From a bacterium (GTDB lineage: Bacteria > Electryoneota > RPQS01): a stretch of DNA of 64,000 bases. The translations under genes were made by a program, and so were the position numbers. The notes under the pieces were generated by a model, which was not told the DNA's origin, searched no databases, and worked only from the letters and a program-made list of their open reading frames with translations. Of this stretch, positions 28,089-37,067 are shown in pieces. Numbering within the stretch: position 1 is the first letter of the stretch; each line of letters opens with the position of its first letter. The stretch is taken from contig JABWCQ010000001.1 of NCBI GenBank assembly GCA_013360195.1, positions 20,168 to 84,167 on the forward strand, read 5' to 3'.

Positions 28089-28787
28089 ATGGGAAAGGTA
28101 CTGAGATTAGCAGACGATGCGGCAATTACGCCCGCACAATTCACCAGATTCACTGAACGGCCTGTGAACTTTTTCAAGGAAGTTGTGCAGGATCCGGCTA
28201 GACCTGTCCGGCCGGCAACGTTGCTTGGAACGAACGCCGCGCTTCGTGTTCCGGAGTCAGAACGAAAGCGTCATGCCGCTGAGGTCGAGAGAGCTCGATT
28301 GGAGGGAATTGAGCAAGGCAAGATTCTTGGACGCGACATCGCCTTCCGGGAGCTTTCGCCCGCACTCGAGCTTATGGAGCAATACGCTCAAATGCTGATC
28401 GCTGAACGCGCAGATTTAGCTTTGCGATTTGAAGATCAGCTCGTCAGCCTTGCGACTCAAATGGCCGAGAAAATCTTGAACACCGAGCTTCAGATCAAGC
28501 CCGAACTGCTTGCGGGAATTGTGAAGAATGCTTTGCGCTCCATCGGGGAGGCAAAGCAGGTAACGGTCAGAGTGCATCCCAAGGATCTTGAGATTCTGCG
28601 TGACAAGACTTCAGAAATAGCGAGTACTCTTTCTTCATCGGCGGTGCTCGACCTTCGTCCGGATGAGAGCTTGAGTCGCGGCGATTGCTTGATCGATTCA
28701 GATATTGGTTCGCTTGATGCGCGGCTGGCTACACAGCTTTCAACTTTGAAACAACAGCTTGAAATGTCGTTGGAGAAGCGAGCGTGA
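28089..28787 (+). CDS. fliH: Flagellar assembly protein FliH
   Basis: A 232-residue protein with the FliH layout: a variable N-terminus, a long charged helical part (ERKRHAAEVERARLEGIEQG), then a C-terminal domain with VSLATQMAEKILNTEL and VTVRVHPKDLEILRDK. FliH dimers bind and restrain the export ATPase FliI and carry it to the gate. ATG 28089 follows the fliG stop by one base, and the C-terminus overlaps fliI by four bases. The position between fliG and fliI settles the call. Confidence 0.9.
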   Translation: MGKVLRLADDAAITPAQFTRFTERPVNFFKEVVQDPARPVRPATLLGTNAALRVPESERKRHAAEVERARLEGIEQGKILGRDIAFRELSPALELMEQYAQMLIAERADLALRFEDQLVSLATQMAEKILNTELQIKPELLAGIVKNALRSIGEAKQVTVRVHPKDLEILRDKTSEIASTLSSSAVLDLRPDESLSRGDCLIDSDIGSLDARLATQLSTLKQQLEMSLEKRA

Positions 28788-30088
28788 GCGACTTGCTCGC
28801 ACAAGCGCAGAGTTTGCTTCAGCATTCAACCCCAGTGCGCGCTGTGGGCCGCGTGAACAGTGTGCGAGGACTGGTCCTTGAATCAAAGGGTCCGCGAAGT
28901 GCAATTGGAAATCTCTGCTGCGTAGCCACATCAAAGGGCGACAGACTGGCGGAAGTTGTCGGCTTTGACGGCCCGATGACTTTGCTCATGGCACTTGAGG
29001 ATCTCGGTGGTGTTTGTCCGGGTGACGAAGTGGTTGACTTGAACAGAACACAGCTTGTTCCTGTCGGCAACGGCTTGCTTGGCCGTGTTATCAACAGCCT
29101 TGGTGAGCCTATTGACGGTAGAGGTGCGATTCAGGCTCAAACTTACCGGCCGCTGAACAATGAGAGTCCAAGCCCATTGTCCAGGCCGCGAGTGACGAGG
29201 CCATTGCAAGTCGGAGTCCGGGCCATCGATGGTATGCTGACATTTGGAGAAGGGCAGCGTGTGGGCATTTTCGCCGGCAGTGGAGTCGGGAAAAGCGTTC
29301 TGTTAGGCATGATGGCACGCAACACGAATGCGGACGTTATCGTCGTCGGACTCGTGGGCGAACGCGGCAGAGAGGTGCGGGACTTTATTGAAGACGCGCT
29401 TGGTCCGGATGGTTTGAGCAAGTCTGTTGTTGTCTGTGAAACATCAGACCGATGGCCGCTTCTGCGGATAAAAGGCGCTTTGGCGGCGACATCAATTGCG
29501 GAGTATTTTCGGGATCAGGGGAAACGGGTGCTGCTGATGATGGACAGCGTTACGCGCGTCTGCCATGCCTTGCGTGAAGTCGGTTTGTCACTCAATGAAC
29601 CGGTCGCGACCAGGGGTTATCCGCCGTCAGTCTTTGCCATGCTGCCAAAACTTCTCGAACGAACAGGCAACTCGGATAAAGGATCCATTACGGCAATCTA
29701 TACCGTACTTGTTGACGGCGACGATATGCTTGAGCCCGTGGCAGACAGCATGCGAAGCATTCTGGACGGTCATATCGTGCTGTCCAGAAAGATCGCGGCA
29801 CGCGGGCACTTCCCGGCGATTGATGTATTGAGCAGCATAAGCCGAGTGATGCCGCATGTCGTGGACAGCGAGCATCGCAGATGTGTCGCGAAAATCAATG
29901 AATGGCTTGCCTCTTATCAAGAAGGGGAAGACCTAATATCGATTGGAGCATACGCGCGAGGATCGATACCGACGCTTGACCAGGCCATTGAGAAGTTACC
30001 TTCAATACATATGTATTTGAAGCAAGATATGAATGAAGGTTCCTCTTTTGCAGAAGCAAAGGAAGGTTTAAGGCTGCTCGCGGGGTAA
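28784..30088 (+). CDS. fliI: Flagellum-specific export ATPase FliI
   Basis: A 434-residue ATPase related to the F1 beta subunit. Walker A GSGVGKSVLLG lies near residue 165. VVGLVGERGREVRDF, Walker B LLMMDSVTR and PVATRGYPPSVFAMLPKLLE are the signature stretches of FliI/type III ATPases. It drives export of rod, hook and filament subunits at the cytoplasmic face of the gate. The start is GTG at 28784, inside the end of fliH. Confidence 0.97.
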   Translation: MSDLLAQAQSLLQHSTPVRAVGRVNSVRGLVLESKGPRSAIGNLCCVATSKGDRLAEVVGFDGPMTLLMALEDLGGVCPGDEVVDLNRTQLVPVGNGLLGRVINSLGEPIDGRGAIQAQTYRPLNNESPSPLSRPRVTRPLQVGVRAIDGMLTFGEGQRVGIFAGSGVGKSVLLGMMARNTNADVIVVGLVGERGREVRDFIEDALGPDGLSKSVVVCETSDRWPLLRIKGALAATSIAEYFRDQGKRVLLMMDSVTRVCHALREVGLSLNEPVATRGYPPSVFAMLPKLLERTGNSDKGSITAIYTVLVDGDDMLEPVADSMRSILDGHIVLSRKIAARGHFPAIDVLSSISRVMPHVVDSEHRRCVAKINEWLASYQEGEDLISIGAYARGSIPTLDQAIEKLPSIHMYLKQDMNEGSSFAEAKEGLRLLAG

Positions 30089-30532
30089 ATGAAAAAGTTC
30101 AGATTCAGCCTTGACAGGGTATTGCGAGTGCGAAAGATCCAAGAGTCTCTGCGACTATCCGAACAGAGACGGGCGGAGAGAGCACTTGCAGCTCAGCAGC
30201 AGAAGCTTGAACTCTTCGCCAATGAGAAAGAGGCGCAATGTCTCTCCATGGATGCGGCAATTCAAACTGAATTCCGAATTGTCGACCGTCAAATTGACTG
30301 GAAGTACCTGCAAAGAATTGACAGAATTGTCGGTTATCAAACCGGAGTCGTTAACGAATACCTGCGGCATGAGTCTGAAGCTCGCCGCAGGTTCATCGAA
30401 GCCAGAAAGCGCTCAATGAGTCTTGAAAAGCTTGGAGAGAAAAAGCGGGACGCATGGCGGAGTGAATTGATTGAATTAGAGCAGAAGATCGCCGACGAGC
30501 AATCACGCAAACGCAGCGGACACTCACAATGA
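30089..30532 (+). CDS. fliJ: Flagellar export chaperone FliJ
   Basis: A 147-residue, highly charged, all-helical protein starting KKFRFSLDRVLRVRKIQE, the usual FliJ opening (F..L..vL..r...E). It is predicted to form one long coiled coil like the F1 gamma subunit. It begins directly after the fliI stop and overlaps the next gene by four bases. FliJ escorts export chaperones and connects FliI to FlhA. Sequence identity within the family is low, so position carries part of the evidence. Confidence 0.88.
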   Translation: MKKFRFSLDRVLRVRKIQESLRLSEQRRAERALAAQQQKLELFANEKEAQCLSMDAAIQTEFRIVDRQIDWKYLQRIDRIVGYQTGVVNEYLRHESEARRRFIEARKRSMSLEKLGEKKRDAWRSELIELEQKIADEQSRKRSGHSQ

Positions 30533-31200
30533 AGAAACTCATCATACCTATCGCGATTTACACCGGCACGTTTGTTGTGCTGAATGTTGGCATGTACTTT
30601 CTGCTGCGCATGACACAGCCGAAAAGTGAAATCCTCAGTGCCGTGCAAAGCGATTCAACTGCTTCCACGCACGATGATTCCCTGATCGTTGGGCAAACCC
30701 ACGAAGCCAACGAACCTCATGCCGGTACTGATTCGCTTGGGCACGACGGGGCGGTTGTCTCTTCGGATAGCACAAGCGCGCATGGCACTTCAAGCGCGGC
30801 CGCGGCTACAGGCAATGAAACCGCACTAAGCAAGAGCGGAACGAACGCCAGTCAATCCGAGGCCGGGACTGAAAACGCGATCTCTGCGGCTGGCGATGGC
30901 CATGAAAGCGGAGAAGACTCTGCCGACGAGACGGCCGAGGAGCAAGACGGCGAAGTCGTTTTGACCGAAGCTCCGAAATCAACTGCTGAGATTGCCAAGT
31001 TGGCCAAACTGCTAGAGGGTATGAAGCCGGATGAAGCCGCAGTCATTGCCGAGCGTCTTCCGACCGAGACCATTGTTCAACTTGTAATGCGAATGAAGAG
31101 CCGCAGCGGAGCGAAAATGATGGCATCGCTCCCTGTTCCGATAGCGGCATCTGTTGCGACGAAAATGGCTGAACTGTCAGGAGTTAAGAGCCCCTCATGA
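30529..31200 (+). CDS. MotE/FlbB-like flagellar protein with MgtE-N-type domain
   Basis: A 223-residue protein. An N-terminal transmembrane helix (LIIPIAIYTGTFVVLNVGMY) is followed by about 120 residues of acidic, Ser/Ala/Gly-rich low-complexity sequence. The C-terminal helical domain (about 160-223) contains LAKLLEGMKPDEAAVIAERL and MASLPVPIAASVATKMAEL, the pattern shared by MgtE-N, FliG-N and MotE. MotE-type proteins sit in the periplasm beside the stator or act as chaperones of stator-associated proteins. It lies between fliJ and fliK, where such genes are common. The disordered linker is unusually long. Confidence 0.75.
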   Translation: MKKLIIPIAIYTGTFVVLNVGMYFLLRMTQPKSEILSAVQSDSTASTHDDSLIVGQTHEANEPHAGTDSLGHDGAVVSSDSTSAHGTSSAAAATGNETALSKSGTNASQSEAGTENAISAAGDGHESGEDSADETAEEQDGEVVLTEAPKSTAEIAKLAKLLEGMKPDEAAVIAERLPTETIVQLVMRMKSRSGAKMMASLPVPIAASVATKMAELSGVKSPS

Positions 31201-33698
31201 AGGCGGGATTGCTGAAAGCAGTCAAAACGGTTCTGCCGAAGAGCGCCGTTCCTCGGCCTGCCCTGCAGAAGGAGAAAGGCTTTGGCAGCGTGCTTTCCGT
31301 AGTATCAGACACTACTTCTCCGCCGGGGAGAAAGGCGAGTACCGGTACCTTCCAAAGACCGTCGGCACAACAGCCGGCGGTTTTGCTTTCAGGACGCTAT
31401 AGTGTTGCACATGAGGAATCACAAGACAACTTGAAGGAACGGTCGAAGACCGTGGGAACGAGGGAATATAAATCGTCGGCACAGGCCACCGCGACACTTG
31501 CGAGTGTCGTGCCAGCGCAGGGAGTTTCTTCAGGCATTACGGTGATCGCACATGCACCGGAGTCGGGTCATCAGACCGAAAGAGTCATTAAGCCTGAAGC
31601 CAAAGCAAGTGAATCGGCAGGGGTTGACCAATTGAAGGGTAGTCGGGCAGCGGCTATCGAGGGACGCCAATCGAACATGGCCGGACTAATTGTTTCCACT
31701 GCGGCGCAGCGAGAGGGGCAGTCTTTGAAAGTGACCACACTGAAAGCAACTGACAAACCCGATACCCTCGCCAAGTCCAATAGTGATTTGACACATCATG
31801 TCGACTTGCGCCCCACACAAGCCAATCCGCAGAGGGCAAATGCTCATGCACAAGTCACGCCGCAAGAAACGGTAACTCGCAAGAAAACTCGCGCTGCGGA
31901 CACCGTGGCCAGCGCGGAAGACCATGTATCTATCAGGCAGTCAGCAATTCCGGAAGGATTGCAAAAGAACGCAAGCTCGGCGACCGAGCGCTCCTTCGGT
32001 GCATGGCCGGAATCACAATCCCATAGTAAGCTTGTGTCGCGTTCGGCAAACAATTCAGCCGAGACTTCCGTCCCGGTTCGCCAAGCGCCTCATTCTCAAA
32101 TTAAAGATCAGAGCAGTTCGCATAAGGAAATACCTGAGCAAAACCGGGGGAAAGTAGAACAAGTAACAGGCCTCAAGCATTCGAAGCTTGACACCGCAGA
32201 AGCACCAACGATAATGAATACTGGCAGGCATAGGACCACGAATGGCACACTTCGCACGGCCAGTACGAATGCTCAGAGTGTCAGGGCACTGCCTGCCGGT
32301 GAAGTTCAAGACACGTCAAATAAGGTATTGAACACGACAAATGACGTGACATCTCCAGTTGGCTTAGACCTGAGTGTGAAATCGGCAGTCACGGAGATCA
32401 TCAGTCATTTTCAGTCCACATTCCGCTTTGAAGCAAAAGTGCGCAATTCAAGCGGCAATCTGGCAAGCTTTGAATCTGATACGAAGGTCCGTGCTGTGAA
32501 ACCGGGCGAAGTATCCAATAGCTCACTTAAGTCTGAAGAGTTCATTCCATTCATTTCTTCTGAAAACGATTCTCCTAAGGTGAAAATCCACACCGAGGGA
32601 GATTCAGTCTACTTCAAACTGCCGATCATTTCTTCTGAAAACGATTCTCCAAAGGTGAAAATCCACACCGAGGGAGATTCAGTCTACTTCAAACTGCCGA
32701 AGCTGCAACTGGAGGGGAGCGCTATTTTGAAGCAGGGAATTGCACCTGCGCCCACAGGACCTGAAGTGAGATATCAGGGCAATTTTGAAAATGTTTTTGA
32801 TCCTGCTGATGCTCGCTCCGATGGCAAGGAACGACGTCCAGCTTGGGAAGGACGACCAAGTGAGGTGATTGGCAAACCGATGAAACCGCCTGCCATGGAC
32901 AATACGCATGGCTCTTTGAAAGCTCCTGAGACTGTTTCGCCTCAGGAAAAGGCCTTTAATATGTCAGCCGCAATGAAACTGACTCCACCTGTGTTTGACG
33001 CGATTCCCCAGGCAGCAGCAATACGGAACGAAGAAAGAACCAAGCGGACCGTTGAAACAAGTCATGGGAAACCGGATGAGCCTTGGAGAACGACAGAGGA
33101 TTCCCATCGCTCAGAGTTTAGCAATAAGGCTCAAGAAGTGCGGCAACCTCATTCCAGTGAGAACGAAAGCCGTGCCGGTGCCGGACAAGTTCGAGAAATT
33201 GCACCACAGAATAACTCATCAGTTGCAACTTCCAAAGTCGTCGCTCCTCACCAGAACACGCTCCCAGACAACATTCGGGTCGCGATTCAACAAGCACTGG
33301 AACTGTCAAAACAGAGAGTAGTTGAGCCGGACGAGCTCCGGATTTCGGTTCCGCTCGGTGAAATGGGCACCATTGACATCGACATCATCAACGAGTCCGA
33401 ATCATACTCTCTGAAGATTGCTGCCGATCCTCAAGCGATTGCTATTCTTGCAGACCAGCGCGAGCAACTCGTGAGTTGGTTGAGGCAACACGGGCATCCG
33501 GTGGAGCAAATTGATATTTCACCCCGATTCACCGGGGAGCATGACCAACTTGAATCTGAGTGGCAACTGCCGACGCAGAGTGGGCGAGATGATACTGGAA
33601 GTCCAAACTGGTCAGAGGATCGGAGTGGCGACGTAAGCCCGGAATCCGGCCATCTGCCCAAGCCCTCTCTTGCCGGGGGACGTGTCTGGACAGCCTGA
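31197..33698 (+). CDS. fliK: Flagellar hook-length control protein FliK
   Basis: An 833-residue protein, long for FliK. About 670 residues are polar, Ser/Thr/Gln/Glu-rich and probably disordered, as expected of the exported ruler part. The C-terminal domain (about 690-800) has PDELRISVPLGEMGTIDIDI and QREQLVSWLRQHGHPVEQID, matching the Flg_hook switch domain that changes FlhB specificity from hook to filament subunits. Residues about 452-501 are a tandem duplication of a 25-residue unit (separate entry). It starts inside the end of the MotE-like gene (ATGA) and is followed by a sigma-54 promoter. Confidence 0.88.
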   Translation: MKAGLLKAVKTVLPKSAVPRPALQKEKGFGSVLSVVSDTTSPPGRKASTGTFQRPSAQQPAVLLSGRYSVAHEESQDNLKERSKTVGTREYKSSAQATATLASVVPAQGVSSGITVIAHAPESGHQTERVIKPEAKASESAGVDQLKGSRAAAIEGRQSNMAGLIVSTAAQREGQSLKVTTLKATDKPDTLAKSNSDLTHHVDLRPTQANPQRANAHAQVTPQETVTRKKTRAADTVASAEDHVSIRQSAIPEGLQKNASSATERSFGAWPESQSHSKLVSRSANNSAETSVPVRQAPHSQIKDQSSSHKEIPEQNRGKVEQVTGLKHSKLDTAEAPTIMNTGRHRTTNGTLRTASTNAQSVRALPAGEVQDTSNKVLNTTNDVTSPVGLDLSVKSAVTEIISHFQSTFRFEAKVRNSSGNLASFESDTKVRAVKPGEVSNSSLKSEEFIPFISSENDSPKVKIHTEGDSVYFKLPIISSENDSPKVKIHTEGDSVYFKLPKLQLEGSAILKQGIAPAPTGPEVRYQGNFENVFDPADARSDGKERRPAWEGRPSEVIGKPMKPPAMDNTHGSLKAPETVSPQEKAFNMSAAMKLTPPVFDAIPQAAAIRNEERTKRTVETSHGKPDEPWRTTEDSHRSEFSNKAQEVRQPHSSENESRAGAGQVREIAPQNNSSVATSKVVAPHQNTLPDNIRVAIQQALELSKQRVVEPDELRISVPLGEMGTIDIDIINESESYSLKIAADPQAIAILADQREQLVSWLRQHGHPVEQIDISPRFTGEHDQLESEWQLPTQSGRDDTGSPNWSEDRSGDVSPESGHLPKPSLAGGRVWTA
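32551..32700 (+). repeat. 75-bp tandem duplication inside fliK
   Basis: Bases 32551-32625 and 32626-32700 are adjacent copies of one 75-base unit that differ at a single place (CCTAAG versus CCAAAG). The reading frame is kept, adding 25 residues (ISSENDSPKVKIHTEGD... VYFKLP) to the ruler region. Near identity at DNA level suggests a recent event. Confidence 0.97.
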
Positions 33699-33783
33699 AC
33701 AAAATTGCCCGCTGAACCGGGTAAAATGTCGTTTCTAAAACTTAAAGTAATAAATGACAAATTGTTGAGAAATGACTTCCGGT

Positions 33784-33799
33784 TGGCCTGTCCTTTGCT
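33784..33799 (+). promoter_or_regulatory. Sigma-54 promoter of the flgD-flgE operon
   Basis: TGGCCTGTCCTTTGCT has GG (33785-33786), ten bases, GC (33797-33798), and a good -12 TTTGCT. Transcription would begin near 33810, only about six bases before ATG 33816, so it may serve chiefly flgD and flgE. The ACATAT box seen at the other two sites is not present here. Confidence 0.6.
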
Positions 33800-33815
33800 T
33801 TAATGAGGTCGAGTC

Positions 33816-34040
33816 ATGAGAAAATCGACCCCAATATTGCCAAAATGCACCTGCGGTGCACTAAAATATCGAGCTGTTGAGGCTGGGAAGTCCCGGACGG
33901 GTAAGAGGCTCTTTACAATCGCGTGCCTGTCCTGCGGGCGGCAACAGGAAGTCAGTAAAACCGCGTTTGCCCTGTGTCAATACTTGACGACACACGAACC
34001 AAGCAAGGCTTTTCTGCAACTTTATCAAATGGAGTCATAG
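33816..34040 (+). CDS. Small Cys-rich (zinc-ribbon-like) protein before flgD
   Basis: A 74-residue basic protein of no family I recognise. CTCGALKYRAV near residue 11 and CLSCGRQQE near residue 37 give a CxC...CxxC arrangement fit for one zinc ion, with a lone Cys later. The rest is helical (TAFALCQYLTTHEPSKAFLQLYQ). It ends one base before the flgD start, which supports a real gene. GAGG lies about eight bases before the ATG, but the predicted sigma-54 start site falls after that sequence, so translation from this promoter might be leaderless. A regulatory or chaperone role is possible but not shown. Confidence 0.6.
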   Translation: MRKSTPILPKCTCGALKYRAVEAGKSRTGKRLFTIACLSCGRQQEVSKTAFALCQYLTTHEPSKAFLQLYQMES

Positions 34041-34041
34041 A

Positions 34042-34761
34042 ATGGCTGTCGGAGCAGTGAACAACACTTTCAACGTTCCGTCTGCAGAGCAGATAGGCTC
34101 GCGCGCGGATACGCTTGACCAACTCGATTTTCTGCAAATGCTGATGGCACAGATGCGGAATCAGGATCCGATGAGTCCGATGGACAGCCAGGAATATGCG
34201 GCGCAATTAGCCCAATTCTCTTCTGTTCAAGAGTTGTCCGCGATAAAGGCGGCACTGGACGAGTCAATCAACATGAATCTTCTAATGACTCAGTCCATCA
34301 ACGGTAACCTTGCGGCCGCGCTTGTCGGGAAAACGGTTCGCGCACAGAATAACTCGATCGAAATTGGCGAATCGAGTGACGCGGATCTTCGCTATACATT
34401 GAGTGCCGCGGCGACCAATGTGCAGGTCGAAGTCTTGAATGCAGACGGCGAAGTCGTTCGCACAATTACGGCCAATGCGCAGTCTGCCGGGAATGCGGCA
34501 GTATACTGGGATGGACGCGACCAAGACGGAAACCGGGTTCCGAACGGAAACTACACTTTCAATGTCACGGCTGCCGACGCCGATGGTAATGATGTAACCG
34601 CTGCCACGTATGTTGAAGGTGTTGTGACGTCGGTCAACTACGCAGAAGGTGGTGTCACTTTGACTGTAAACGGCAGGCAGATTCTGCTCGGCGATATCAT
34701 GGCCGTTTTGTCCGGCAATGATAGCGGAACTCCGGGATCAAATTCATCTTTTGCAGGCTAG
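34042..34761 (+). CDS. flgD: Flagellar hook capping protein FlgD
   Basis: A 239-residue hook scaffold. The N-terminal conserved part has DQLDFLQMLMAQMRNQDPM (family pattern FLxLLxxQLxxQDP), then QLAQFSSVQELS. The C-terminal half holds the FlgD Ig-like domain: VEVLNADGEVVRTI, WDGRDQDGNRVPNGNYTFNV and a tudor-like ending with VNGRQILLGDI. The cap guides FlgE polymerisation and is discarded once the hook is complete. It lies directly ahead of the TIGR02530 gene and flgE. Confidence 0.95.
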   Translation: MAVGAVNNTFNVPSAEQIGSRADTLDQLDFLQMLMAQMRNQDPMSPMDSQEYAAQLAQFSSVQELSAIKAALDESINMNLLMTQSINGNLAAALVGKTVRAQNNSIEIGESSDADLRYTLSAAATNVQVEVLNADGEVVRTITANAQSAGNAAVYWDGRDQDGNRVPNGNYTFNVTAADADGNDVTAATYVEGVVTSVNYAEGGVTLTVNGRQILLGDIMAVLSGNDSGTPGSNSSFAG

Positions 34762-34766
34762 GGCTG

Positions 34767-35168
34767 ATGAGTACTATTGATTCGCTGATCACTCGATTGC
34801 AGCAAATACAGCCGGTCGGCAGTCCCGTAACGACGCCGGCCTCACGGCCGGGACATGCACGTCCGCAGGATGGCAAGTTCGGCGAACTTCTTGAGCAAAC
34901 CGTTCGCGATTCGCAGCCCGTCAAGTTTTCGGCCCATGCGCAAAACAGGCTACAACATCGGCAAATCAGCTTGACAGAGCCACAGGTTGCCCGGCTGGAA
35001 AAAGGGGTGTCCAACGCAGCGGACAAGGGAGCGGAGTCATCGCTCGTGTTATTGGACAATCTTGCATTCATCGTGAGTGTACGCAACCGGACCGTTGTGA
35101 CAGCACTTGAGCAAGCACAGACAAGCTCACACGTATTCACACAAATTGACAGCGCAGTAATTGCATAA
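34767..35168 (+). CDS. Flagellar operon protein of the TIGR02530 family
   Basis: A 133-residue protein. Its C-terminal two thirds match the flg_new family: VKFSAHAQNRLQHRQISL, then GVSNAADKGAESSLVLLDN, FIVSVRNRTVVTAL and VFTQIDSAVI. Members are found between flgD and flgE in many Gram-positive and other flagellar operons. Their role is not established but is thought to concern hook assembly. The position here is the standard one. Confidence 0.88.
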   Translation: MSTIDSLITRLQQIQPVGSPVTTPASRPGHARPQDGKFGELLEQTVRDSQPVKFSAHAQNRLQHRQISLTEPQVARLEKGVSNAADKGAESSLVLLDNLAFIVSVRNRTVVTALEQAQTSSHVFTQIDSAVIA

Positions 35169-35246
35169 ATCTGAAACCGGGCCGGCCCTCTTGCAGGAGG
35201 CCCCAACAAGGGCGGAACGATTGACGCCCGAAAAGGGAACAAAATT

Positions 35247-36920
35247 ATGATGACATCACTTTTCAGTGCCGTGGCGGGTCTGTCGACTCACCAAACCAAA
35301 ATGGACGTCATTGGCGACAACCTTGCCAATGTGAACACCATTGGCTTCAAAAGCAGCCGCGTCTCCTTCGCAACAGGATTTTCGCAGCTGCTGCAGCCTG
35401 CTGAGGGACCGATTGATCAGCGGGGGGGTAGCAACGGAATTGAAGTCGGATTAGGAACCCGCATAAACTCGATCGATCGCATCTTTTCGCAGGGGAATTT
35501 TGAGAACACAGGGAATCGCAATGATCTCGCCATTCAGGGAGACGGATTCTTCGTTCTCGGAGACGGGCAGCGACAGTACTACGCGCGGGCGGGCAATTTC
35601 CAGATCGATGCAAACGGATCGCTCCTTGCGGCCGGTGGAAGAATGCACGTACTGGGCCGGCTTGCCGACAAGAACGGCGTCCTGATTCCGTCGTCCTCGA
35701 TTGAACCGCTTAAATTGCCCTTTGGAGAGAAGGATCCTGCACGGGCGACAACTGAAATTCGTTACTTCTGCAACCTTGATGCGAATTCCTCAAAACTTCA
35801 AACATACTCCGCGTCATTTGCGTTCATTTCGGAAGGCATTCCTGCCGGACGTAACACTGAGCTGAACGATTTAGATCAGGCTACTGCTCCCATGGACGAC
35901 GGCGATGTGATTCGTCTTACGGCTTCCCGCCGCGACGGTACCGAAGTGAACATCACGTTTACATACGGTGAAGGCAATGACGGCACGACTGTCGGCGATC
36001 TGCTCGACAGATTCAATTCAGTTGATGGCTTTGATTCGGAATCTCAAAGCGGGTCGAAGCTTGCCATTGACGCATCCGGCAAAATCATACTGAAAGACAA
36101 TCTCGCAGGGAACAGCGACACGACGATTTCCATGTCATTTGAAGACCTTCAGGGCTCAACGGCATCGTCAATGCTCCTTCCCACTTTTGTGAACACCGAG
36201 ACCGGTCTGACCGGTACGCACTCGGTGTCCATCTATGTTTACGACAGTCGCGGCGAGCGCCACAAGGTGGAGGTGAACTTCACGCAAGATACGTCGCAGC
36301 AGAACAAGTGGAACTGGCAGGCCATCGTCGACGACGGCGGCGTTGATGAGATTAACAACTTCCTGGCAGGAAACAGCGGAACCGTGAGTTTCAACAGCGA
36401 CGGATCATTGCTTAGCTTTGATGGCGGCCCGCTGACGTTCACACCACCGCAGGCTCAGTCACTCGTCGTCGACCTGAACGCGGGGACAGTGGGAACATTC
36501 GACGGCATTACACAGTTCTCCGGGCCGACCACAACGATTGCTATCCATCAGGATGGTCATGCCATGGGGGTGTTGTCAGACTTCACGGTTGACAATGAAG
36601 GTAAGATTATTGGCAGTTACTCAAACGGCATTTCGAGAACACTTGGACAGATCGCGCTGGCACGATTTGCAAACCCGTCCGGTTTGACATTGTCCGGCGA
36701 GAACATATACAGTGCGACGGTGAATTCGGGTGACCCGCTGGTTGGTGTTGACAACGGAAATGTCAACCAGATCTACGCAGGTTACCTTGAACTTAGCACA
36801 GTGGACATGGCGGAGCAATTCACTGAGATGATTATCGCTCAAAGAGGATTTCAGGCTGCATCCCGAGTTATCACGGTTGCTGACCAACTCTTGAACGAAG
36901 TCACACAGCTCAAACGGTAA
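35247..36920 (+). CDS. flgE: Flagellar hook protein FlgE
   Basis: A 557-residue hook subunit. The N-terminal axial motif is AVAGLSTHQTKMDVIGDNLANVNTIGFKSSR. In shorter pieces: LSTHQTKMDVIGDNLANV and NTIGFKSSR. NDLAIQGDGFFVL is the FlgE/FlgG core. The C-terminal axial helix has STVDMAEQFTEMIIAQRGFQ and ASRVITVADQLLNE. The central 300 residues form the variable surface domains, moderately larger than in E. coli FlgE. AAGGGAAC precedes ATG 35247. A GC-rich stem-loop follows the gene. Confidence 0.95.
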   Translation: MMTSLFSAVAGLSTHQTKMDVIGDNLANVNTIGFKSSRVSFATGFSQLLQPAEGPIDQRGGSNGIEVGLGTRINSIDRIFSQGNFENTGNRNDLAIQGDGFFVLGDGQRQYYARAGNFQIDANGSLLAAGGRMHVLGRLADKNGVLIPSSSIEPLKLPFGEKDPARATTEIRYFCNLDANSSKLQTYSASFAFISEGIPAGRNTELNDLDQATAPMDDGDVIRLTASRRDGTEVNITFTYGEGNDGTTVGDLLDRFNSVDGFDSESQSGSKLAIDASGKIILKDNLAGNSDTTISMSFEDLQGSTASSMLLPTFVNTETGLTGTHSVSIYVYDSRGERHKVEVNFTQDTSQQNKWNWQAIVDDGGVDEINNFLAGNSGTVSFNSDGSLLSFDGGPLTFTPPQAQSLVVDLNAGTVGTFDGITQFSGPTTTIAIHQDGHAMGVLSDFTVDNEGKIIGSYSNGISRTLGQIALARFANPSGLTLSGENIYSATVNSGDPLVGVDNGNVNQIYAGYLELSTVDMAEQFTEMIIAQRGFQAASRVITVADQLLNEVTQLKR

Positions 36921-36930
36921 GCTTTAAGCC

Positions 36931-36960
36931 TGCGGCGCGTCCTTGAACGGGCGCGCCGCA
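36931..36960 (+). terminator. GC-rich stem-loop after flgE
   Basis: TGCGGCGCG (36931-36939) pairs perfectly with CGCGCCGCA (36952-36960) around a 12-base loop. There is no U tract, so it is more likely an RNA-stabilising or processing element, or a weak terminator, between the abundantly needed hook gene and fliL. Confidence 0.45.
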
Positions 36961-37067
36961 GCGCCTGCTGCCGCAATTGTCAGTTCCCCACTCCCGCTAT
37001 CATCGTCGCTTTCTCCAGCCGATCTGCAGTTCTGAAACCTAATCAGTACTTCGGCATAAGGTGAAAG

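Noticed and set aside
35178..35205. Sigma-54 promoter before flgE
   Set aside because: GG and GC pairs are present in CCGGCCCTCTTGCAGG, but none stands ten bases apart.
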